From: CAZDET01 sp964504335
GTDB taxonomy: Bacteria; Bacteroidota; Bacteroidia; Chitinophagales; Saprospiraceae
Assembly (NCBI GenBank): GCA_964504335.1
Contig: CAZDET010000117.1
Location: 1-8,806, forward strand
Reading direction: 5' to 3'
Length of the DNA: 8,806 nt
A model generated the notes under the pieces. It had not been told where the DNA came from and did not search any database. It saw only the letters and a list, made by a program, of their open reading frames with translations. Positions 1 to 6,500 of this stretch are shown here, in pieces (within the stretch, counting starts at the first letter, position 1; each line of letters opens with the position of its first letter). The position numbers and the translations under genes are program-made.

Positions 1-4
1 CAGT

Positions 5-203
5 GCCATTCTCACGGTAGGCTGTCCGCAGGACAGCTCTATGCATCCAATTATTTTCTGGTACGGCCGTCGACATTGCTGGTAGTCGCGCGCGGGACGC
101 GCGCTCGGGCTGCCTGTATACCCCTCCAGGTAGGCAGGATAGGAGGGCGGGCATTCCCACCCACATATATGGTGTGCGGCCGGCCCAGCCGGGCAATCGG
201 CTC
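5..203 (+). repeat. Structured intergenic repeat, left copy
   Basis: This non-coding stretch matches bases 8314-8487 in the same orientation. Shared blocks include CATCCAAT (44), CTGGTAGTCGCG (79), TATGGTGTGCG (168) and GGCAATCG (192). It folds locally into several hairpins: 21-27 with 31-37 (loop GCA), 88-94 with 98-104 (GCGCGCG/CGCGCGC, loop GGA), and 110-115 plus 120-122 with 129-137 (9 bp with a 4-nt bulge). The second hairpin is also present in the right copy with different bases. The best-conserved core is 44-203; homology of 5-43 is weaker. There is no open reading frame of note, no transposase and no clear terminal inverted repeat. It could be a REP/MITE-like dispersed element or a small structured RNA; I do not recognise a named family. 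Confidence 0.65.
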
Positions 204-324
204 CATCGCCGCCCAGCAATGCTATGCGGAATCTGAAGCAAAATAAAGGGAGCTACCCCAAAAAAGAATCGCGCCCCAAAAGCGATGGGTGCAAAACCGT
301 ACTTTTGCGAAAACGCCAAATCGC

Positions 325-753
325 ATGGAATTGACGAAGGCCGAATGGCTGCTGCAATTATCGACGAGCTGGGCGCTTTTCGGGCTCATTTGGATCGTCC
401 AGCTTGTCCACTACCCAACCTTCCGGTTTACGGAGCACACCGATTTTCAAGCGTTTCATCAGCATCATACGACCTCGATTACCTACATCGTCATGCCGCT
501 CATGCTCGTTGAGTTGGGCCTGGCACTTTACCTGGCCTACCGAAGCGGCGGCACGTTCACCTGGCTGTTTGCGTTGGTGCTGGTGCTACTGATCTGGGCC
601 CATACCTTTTTCCTGGCCGTTCCGCTACACAACCGGCTGGGCCTTGGCTTCGATGGAGCGGTAGCAGAACAACTGGTGCGCGTCAACTGGTGGCGCACGG
701 CACTATGGACCCTCAAGGCTATGTGGGTGTCCTATGTCTTTCTCATGAAATAA
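325..753 (+). CDS. Small four-helix integral membrane protein, function unknown
   Basis: The product is 142 residues and nearly all membrane-embedded. Helices are at about residues 9-29, 51-72, 78-99 and 122-140. Conspicuous residues are the end of helix 1 (VQLVHYP, 25-31), the His-rich loop FHQHHTT (44-50), Glu63 inside helix 2, PLHNRLGLGFD (100-110), and NWWRTALWTLK (121-131) leading into helix 4. I recall this pattern of QxVHYP, PLHxRLxxGFD and NWxRTxxW from uncharacterised membrane proteins, but I know no function or reliable family name. ATG 325 is preferred because the protein family begins at helix 1; an in-frame GTG at 289 would add 12 polar residues. The gene stands alone on the plus strand and converges on the hydroxylase gene, with 21 bp between the stop codons. 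It could be a transporter-like or lipid-associated protein, but the sequence does not show which. Confidence 0.8.
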   Translation: MELTKAEWLLQLSTSWALFGLIWIVQLVHYPTFRFTEHTDFQAFHQHHTTSITYIVMPLMLVELGLALYLAYRSGGTFTWLFALVLVLLIWAHTFFLAVPLHNRLGLGFDGAVAEQLVRVNWWRTALWTLKAMWVSYVFLMK

Positions 754-774
754 CCCGCCAATCAGGCCGGACCA

Positions 775-1431
775 CTATTTGACCACCGTTTGCGCCGTTG
801 CCTTCTTCCTTGGGAGCGTACCGAATACGTAATCCCACAGAGGCGAAGACACCCCAAATAATACATTTTCCGGGCTGTAGTGGTGGATGCTGTGATTGAT
901 CCAAAGGGCCTTGAATAGGTTGTTTGGGGCCTTAAAAATGTGGATGACGTAATGGATCAGCAAATAGAGCGCATATCCGGTAACAAAGCCTGCGAGCATC
1001 GAAAAGGAATACTGATCCAAAACCAGCTCAAAGAGAAATAACAACAGAGTGGCCACCACCACGGTCAAAAGTGGCGGCATAGCCAAGCGCTGCTTGTCTT
1101 TCGGATAGGCGTGGTGAATGCCGTGAATTTTATAAGTAAACTCCTGATACTTCTCCGAGGCACCTTCCGGCGGATGATAAAGCCAACGGTGAATAGCGTA
1201 TTCGGCAAAGGTGAAAAGTAGCACGCCACCGAAGAACAGGAAGACGATCAGCCAGTTCGGCAGTTCCGTATTGATCTTGGTGTAGTACAGCAAGCCGATG
1301 GCGTACAGGATGAACATCGTTACCGGAATGGCGATGTGCGTCCGGGTAAGGCGGTTCAGCCATTTGTTACTAAACAAATCGACCGATACATTTTCGTTGG
1401 AAACGTAGTGCTTTGGCTTCCTTGGTTGCAT
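775..1431 (-). CDS. Fatty acid 2-hydroxylase / sterol desaturase family membrane protein
   Basis: The product is a 218-residue di-metal membrane oxygenase of the FA2H/Scs7 branch of the fatty acid hydroxylase superfamily. Ten histidines fall in the exact family spacing: H81 and H86 (HRWLYH), H103/H106/H107 (HGIHH), H160 and H164 (HYVIH), and H180/H183/H184 (HSIHH). Hydrophobic segments at about 34-50, 58-79, 119-138 and 143-165 fit an integral inner-membrane enzyme. It lacks the N-terminal cytochrome b5 domain of yeast Scs7, so it needs a separate electron donor. The expected reaction is O2-dependent 2-hydroxylation of a fatty acyl chain of a membrane lipid; the substrate is unknown, and carotenoid or sterol substrates are less likely. 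It lies downstream of the PLP enzyme gene, with which it is probably co-transcribed. The ATG at 1431 is chosen; an in-frame TTG at 1473 overlaps the upstream TGA stop and would add 14 residues. Confidence 0.88.
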   Translation of the reverse strand: MQPRKPKHYVSNENVSVDLFSNKWLNRLTRTHIAIPVTMFILYAIGLLYYTKINTELPNWLIVFLFFGGVLLFTFAEYAIHRWLYHPPEGASEKYQEFTYKIHGIHHAYPKDKQRLAMPPLLTVVVATLLLFLFELVLDQYSFSMLAGFVTGYALYLLIHYVIHIFKAPNNLFKALWINHSIHHYSPENVLFGVSSPLWDYVFGTLPRKKATAQTVVK

Positions 1432-1469
1432 AACCTGGGATTGTTTGAGTGTTTTGGGTGATGAAAAAC

Positions 1470-2552
1470 TCAAATCTTGAGCGTTTGCCGCAAGTAGCGG
1501 CCGTATTTCCGGCGGTATACCCGATATACGCGCTTAAGATGGGTGTAGCTGTAGGGGTTTTCTTCCGCAGTGTCGGTCATAAAGCCCTGCTGCTTCATCC
1601 ATTCGTCGTTGTAGATCTTTCCGAGATAGCGGCTGCCGTGATCCGGAAATAAGGTGACCACAACGTCGCTTGGGCGGAGGTGGCTGCGCAAACGAAAGAC
1701 TGCCTCCATCGCGGCTCCGCTACTGTAACCGACGAGCAGCCCTTCGCGGCGGGCCAGTTCCCGTGCCCGGATCGCGGCGTCCCGGTCCCCGATTTTGATA
1801 AAATCATCGATGATATCAAAATCGACATTGTCCGGGATAATCGTCTTACCAAGCCCCTCGATTTTATAAGGGAAAATCTCATTAGGATCAAAAATACCGG
1901 TTGTCCAGTACTTCTTCAATACCGAACCGTAGGCATCAACGGCAATAATCCGGATGTCGGGGTTCTGCTCTTTTAGGTAGCGGGCGGTACCGGACAGGGT
2001 ACCACCGGTACCGGCACAACAGACGTAGTGGGTGATGCGCCCCTGAGTTTGCCGCCAGATTTCCGGTCCGGTGGAGTGATAATGCGCATCGGAGTTGGCG
2101 GGGTTCCAATTTTGCCGCAGATAGACCGCATCGGGGATCTCGTGTGCCAGTTGCTCGGCGCGGGAGTAGTAGCTACGCGGATCTTCCGGTGTGGCATCCG
2201 CAGGGCAGACGACGATCTCCGCACCTAAGCTGCGGAGCAAGGCGAGCTTTTCCTGTCCGGCTTTGCTCGTCACGGTCAGCACGCAGCGGTATCCCTTCAG
2301 CGCACAAACCATGGCCAGGCTGTACCCGGTATTTCCACTGGTTGCCTCAATTACGGTCGCTCCCGGCTTGAGCAACCCCTTGCGCTCGGCCTGCTCGACC
2401 ATATACAGGGCGATACGGTCCTTTGCGGATTGGCCGGGGTTGTATGCCTCTACTTTGCCATACACTGTAGCGGGAAAATGATCGCCGACAATGCGCTTTA
2501 GATGAATCAGCGGCGTATTACCGATGGTTGCAATAACGCTTTCGTGGGGCAT
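1470..2552 (-). CDS. PLP-dependent cysteine synthase / cystathionine beta-synthase family enzyme
   Basis: The product is a 360-residue fold-type II PLP enzyme. Visible landmarks are the N-terminal NTPLIHL (12-18), the Schiff-base lysine K44 in NPGQSAKDRIA, the substrate carboxylate loop TSGNTG (71-76), the glycine loop GTGGTLSGT (181-189) that holds the PLP phosphate, and YSSGAA (286-291) near the pyridine nitrogen. The family adds a sulfur nucleophile to an activated serine (O-acetylserine, serine or O-phosphoserine) by beta-replacement. The chain is longer than CysK/CysM (about 300-320), through insertions and a basic Tyr/Arg-rich tail after about 330, and has no C-terminal CBS pair. It has Gln41 where cysteine synthases usually have Gly (NPGGSxKDR). 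Substrate is therefore uncertain: cystathionine, cysteine and cysteate synthesis are all possible. It is the first gene of a two-gene operon with the hydroxylase; a tandem motif lies just upstream of its ATG. Confidence 0.9.
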   Translation of the reverse strand: MPHESVIATIGNTPLIHLKRIVGDHFPATVYGKVEAYNPGQSAKDRIALYMVEQAERKGLLKPGATVIEATSGNTGYSLAMVCALKGYRCVLTVTSKAGQEKLALLRSLGAEIVVCPADATPEDPRSYYSRAEQLAHEIPDAVYLRQNWNPANSDAHYHSTGPEIWRQTQGRITHYVCCAGTGGTLSGTARYLKEQNPDIRIIAVDAYGSVLKKYWTTGIFDPNEIFPYKIEGLGKTIIPDNVDFDIIDDFIKIGDRDAAIRARELARREGLLVGYSSGAAMEAVFRLRSHLRPSDVVVTLFPDHGSRYLGKIYNDEWMKQQGFMTDTAEENPYSYTHLKRVYRVYRRKYGRYLRQTLKI

Positions 2553-2561
2553 AATTCATTG

Positions 2562-2589
2562 CGTTTGATGATTTAATCGTTTGATGATT
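2562..2589. promoter_or_regulatory. Tandem 12-bp direct repeat upstream of the PLP-enzyme operon
   Basis: CGTTTGATGATT occurs at 2562-2573 and again, identically, at 2578-2589, a 16-bp period. It ends 10 bp before the ATG of the minus-strand PLP-enzyme gene (2552). Spaced identical half-sites at this position are typical of a regulator's operator or a translational control site. No consensus known to me matches, so the regulator is not named. Confidence 0.4.
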
Positions 2590-2599
2590 GCGTGCGCAA
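2588..2599. promoter_or_regulatory. 12-bp palindrome beside the tandem repeat
   Basis: TTGCG-TG-CGCAA is a 5-bp inverted repeat with a 2-bp spacer, sharing two bases with the second tandem repeat. It lies 36-47 bp upstream of the PLP-enzyme start codon. It may be an operator half of the same control region; a chance occurrence is possible at this length. Confidence 0.3.
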
Positions 2600-2917
2600 C
2601 AGGACGTTGAACCTGTGAGAGAGGATAATGGGCTAAGCGGCTTTGATTTGTTGCGCTCATAGGGAATCGAGAAGGCGGGCTAATGCTAGCATGTTTACAG
2701 TCTTCCGCCAGTCATTCGGCCGGTTGAAAATAATCCTTCGGCAAGGGTATTCCATCAGGATATCGTCTAACCGGACTTCAAATGATAACTCAAAAATACT
2801 ACGGTCTGTGTAATAAACAAACCTTCGGCAATTCCACTTGTCATGAATAGTGCTGCACATGTGCTTCTTCTTTCCCAAAAAACACCTTCCTGCACATTTT
2901 TATACTCTCTCCTGAAG

Positions 2918-3346
2918 ATGGCAAAATATGACGTAAGCCTTAAGGTTCGACTACTGCTGTACGAGCGCGGCCGGATCTTACTGATCAAGCAAACAAAACC
3001 CAACGGAGGGAACTACACCCTCGTTGGAGGCACCGTGGAAGTGCACGAACACGCCAAAGAAACCCTGGTGCGGGAAAGTTTCGAAGAAGCAGGTATCCGC
3101 ATCCGGGAAGAAGACCTGACGCTCGTGCACGTGCTCCATAAACACAAGGCCGGAAAACACCGGATCGTCTTGTATTTTAAAGCCTACCGCTGGACCGGGC
3201 AGGTACGGGCCCGGGAAACGAAAAAATTTAAAGGAGTGGAATGGTTCGCCCTCGACCAACTGCCCGATCGCCTGACGGAAACCGTTCGCCACGTCCTGAT
3301 AGCTTACCGAAAAGGCCTGTTATTTACAGAAATGGACGACAAATAG
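2918..3346 (+). CDS. NUDIX hydrolase
   Basis: The product is 142 residues, a single compact NUDIX domain. The NUDIX box runs from G38 to I60 and fits GX5EX7REUXEEXGU: G38, E44, R52-E53, E56-E57 and G59, with the two Glu pairs that bind Mg2+. The one small deviation is Ser54 at the usual aliphatic position. The family hydrolyses nucleoside diphosphates linked to another group (house-cleaning of oxidised nucleotides, ADP-ribose, NADH, dinucleoside polyphosphates); the substrate cannot be read from the box. An RKR-type basic stretch and FKGVEWFALDQLP (about 107-119) match the usual C-terminal NUDIX strand and helix. ATG 2918 is chosen because domain homology begins there; an upstream in-frame ATG at 2843 would add 25 residues that do not look like NUDIX sequence. 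It is apparently monocistronic, divergent from the PLP-enzyme operon. Confidence 0.9.
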   Translation: MAKYDVSLKVRLLLYERGRILLIKQTKPNGGNYTLVGGTVEVHEHAKETLVRESFEEAGIRIREEDLTLVHVLHKHKAGKHRIVLYFKAYRWTGQVRARETKKFKGVEWFALDQLPDRLTETVRHVLIAYRKGLLFTEMDDK

Positions 3347-3392
3347 CCGTTAAATGACCCTCGCAAGCATGAAATTATGCGGGGGGGCATTG

Positions 3393-3400
3393 TACTTTCG
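3393..3400 (+). promoter_or_regulatory. Candidate Bacteroidota -7 box for the giant surface protein
   Basis: TACTTTCG differs by one base from the Bacteroidota primary-sigma -7 consensus TAnnTTTG and is followed by the CG often seen at such sites. It would give a leader of about 170 bases before the ATG at 3578. A clear TTG at the -33 position is not visible. A run of seven G (3381-3387) sits in the spacer region. Based on motif match only. Confidence 0.35.
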
Positions 3401-3520
3401 CGTCGGCATAGTGCGTTTGGAATTATCGTAACACCAATGGGGACCATCAATCTCACCCCTACCCATCGGATGACCATCCCTTACGGGTCCTCTACTCTCG
3501 AACGAGGTTAGCTTCTTTAC

Positions 3521-3543
3521 GGAGACCGGAATTGACCGGCTCC
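3521..3543 (+). promoter_or_regulatory. Leader hairpin before the giant surface protein gene
   Basis: GGAG-A-CCGG, loop AATTGA, then CCGG-CTCC forms an 8-bp stem with one bulged A in the untranslated leader, ending 34 bases before the ATG. No T-run follows, so it is not an intrinsic terminator. It may affect mRNA stability or translation, or be a chance structure. A purine-rich AAAAAGGAACA lies directly before the start codon. Confidence 0.3.
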
Positions 3544-3577
3544 ATCATCTATTGCTCATTCTTGACAAAAAGGAACA

Positions 3578-6500
3578 ATGACCAGGCTCTTACTCTTTGT
3601 GCTTCTTCTGATCAGCATCCAATCCGTTGTAATAGCGCAGGTGCCCTCGGTAGCCTACGTGGGCCGGCCCGTACCGCCGACGGCGCGGGTGGATTGCAGC
3701 AATACGACGGCTGGCACGGTAAATGGATTCTCCCCCATCGTAGCCGCGAGTAATGATCTCGATCTGGATACCATCTTCCTGTGCCTGGGGGATTCCGTCT
3801 TCCTCGACCACGCCGGCGACGGTGATTTTACCTCCGGCGACCCCAATCCCGCCACCCAGGGTGGAATCGGATACGCGTTTTACAGTTGCCCGCCAACCGT
3901 CGATGCGTCTGATTTATCCGGACTTACCAGCGACCCCTGCCTGCTGATTAACCCGCTCTCGGGCTTCCCGTTGGTCTATGCGCCGGCCAACCGCTCCGGC
4001 GATGGTTCCTTCTGGAACGCCGGCGATCTGCAGACAGCCTTCGGCGGAGGTAATCCGGTGACCCTCTTCTTCGCCCCCATTACGTACGATCGGATCAATC
4101 AGGATACGGTATTCTGGGAAACCGACCCCGACACCGGCGTGGAAGGGGCTTGCCTCGATCTGGCACTCGACCAGACATTCGCAGTGGTCTACCTCAACGG
4201 TATTCAGGCGGGGCCGCTTACCCAGGTGAGCGGGTGCTCGGGTGCGTTTCGCCTAAGCGGGGGGCTTCCGGAATTCGATAATGCTGAATTCTACACCGTA
4301 GATATCAGCCTCCAAAGCGATCCGACGATCAAAGCCACCATTACCAATACCGGTGGCATCATGCACGATGAAGAGGTGACCTTCAACGTGCCGCAGTCCG
4401 GCACCTACGTGGTGACGGTTACGGATGGCAAGGCTTGTCCCTTCACTACAACCATTCAGATGGATGCCTGCCCTGCCGTCACCTTTGAAGCGCCGCTCCG
4501 CAATGCCACTACCGGCCAGAATATCTGCCTGCCCATCACAACGAATGACTTCACGGATGTAGTCGGGTTTCAGATCGCCCTGAGTTGGAATACGGCCGTC
4601 CTGCAATTCGATCAGGTAACGAACTTCACGATCAACCTGCCAGGTTTTAACACTGGCAGTGTTGGTAACCCTGGCTCCCCCGGAGTGCCAACCAACTCTT
4701 TGACGGCCAACTGGTTTAACACCGCTGGAGTAACCTTGCCTCCCGACGAGGTTCTGTTCGAAATATGCTTCGATGTAGTCGGGGTGGCCGGACAGAGTTC
4801 GGCCATCGATTTGAACGACACGGCCATCGAAATAGAAATTACCAATTCCAGCGGCGAGCCACTGGGATATATCCTCAACGACGGGCAGGTCAATATCTCC
4901 ACGGCCCCTTTCTTTCTCAATCTCGGTCAGGAGCCGGAGCGCTGTGGCGGAGAAGGCAACGGCCGCCTCATCGTCACCGTCGATCAGGGGACACCTCCCT
5001 ACAATGTGCTAATCAACACCGTGCCCCTCAGCAACCCCAGCCCATTTCGGGATACTACGATCACCACGACCCAAGCCACGGTTATCTTCGAAAATATACC
5101 ACCGGGTGAATACGAAGTTAGTGTGACGGATAACAGCCCAGTGCCGGTCACCGCCACTGAAACGATTGAAGTTCAGAGTGCCCCGTCATTAGGAGTTAGT
5201 ATTGTAGCCGTCCAGCCTTCCTGTTTTGGCTTTTCGGACGGGCAGGTGCGGGCCGAAGTAACCCTTGACGGAGTACCCGTACCCAACCCCGGGTCTGATT
5301 ATACCTTCTCCTGGAATACCACTCCCGCCAACACGCCGGTGCTTGTAAACCAGCCGCAGGGTTTCTATGAGGTCGTCGTCACTTCTCCCACTGGTTGTCA
5401 GCAATCGGCCAGTGCGACCACTAGTCAGCCGGTGCCCATTCGCACGGTTGGCAGCTCCTCCTTCCAGACGGATGCGAGCTGCTCCGGGGCCAATGATGGT
5501 GCCATCAATCTGGCAGTGACGGGTGGTAATGTGAATACGACCAATGTCTATACCTTCACCTGGGACAACGGTATCCCCTCCTCTACGGGCACCAGTACTT
5601 CGATACCCAACCTACTGCCGGGTACCTACTCCGTAACCATCACCGACGATAACAACTGCGCCTCCGATACCAGCTTCGTCGTAGGAGCCGTCAAGGAGTT
5701 GGTCATCAACTCCGGCATTACGGACGTGGCGTGCTTCGGAGAATCCAACGGAGAGATATTTATCTCCGGCGCCACGATTGGGGCACCGGAAGATTTGCCA
5801 TATACCTTTGCGTGGAATACCTCCCCCACGCCACCGGTCAATACGCCACGCGAATCGACCATTTCCGATCTGCCCGCCGGCACCTACATCGTCACGATGA
5901 CGGATGCCAGCGCCGCGGGCTGTGAAGTCATCGACACCTTCGAGGTCAACGAACCGGATACCTTAGTCGTCGAAGAACTCGCCAAAACCGACGAAACCTG
6001 TACGGTGGGGAATGACGGGAGTATTACCCTGGGCGTTACCGGGGGTAATTTCCCTTACACCTACACCTGGTCGCACGATTCGCTCCTGATGGACAGCATT
6101 GCCCTGGGGCTTTCTTCCGATACCTTACCGTATTCGGTAACCGTAACGGATGTAAGAGGCTGTGTGGATAGTCTGGAGTATTTCATTTTTGCGCCGGCGG
6201 GACCTCAGATCATTTCACTACAAAACAGTTCGGTATCCTGTGCGGGGGATAACAACGGAACGCTTAGCGTGACGGCCATCCCCGGTAATGCGCCCATTGC
6301 GACCTACCAGTGGAGTACCGGTTCTACGCAGACGTCCTTATCCGGTCTTTCTCCGGGCATATACGGCCTGACCATTACGGCCGAAGACGGCTGTATCACG
6401 ATCGATTCGGGCATTGTGGCCGCTCCGGCCCCCATTGCAATCGATTCGGTGGGGCTGCGCTTGCCCTCTTGCCCGGGCTTTAGCGATGGTCAGATCAGCC

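Larger units (their letters stand above)
2553..2917. other. 365-bp intergenic region between the PLP-enzyme operon and the NUDIX gene
   Basis: The genes on either side are divergent, so this stretch should hold both promoters. Next to the minus-strand gene are a tandem 12-bp repeat (2562-2589) and an overlapping palindrome (2588-2599), listed separately. Further right, the 10-mer CCTTCGGCAA occurs twice (2735 and 2822), exactly 87 bp apart and each time followed shortly by TTCCA. A 73-codon minus-strand reading frame (2878 to 2657) spans both copies and reads CRR-[FI]-[VI] twice. I cannot assign it to a family, and its start lies only 40 bp from the NUDIX start, so I treat it as doubtful. No transfer RNA or obvious intrinsic terminator was seen. 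Confidence 0.5.

Noticed and set aside
750..780. Bidirectional terminator between the convergent genes
   Set aside because: Only a short, bulged CCGCC/GGCCGG hairpin with weak T-runs is present; not enough to call.
4253..4920. Antisense frames of 117 and 102 codons under the Ig-like and cohesin-like part
   Set aside because: Shadows of the real plus-strand gene; translations have no recognisable domain.
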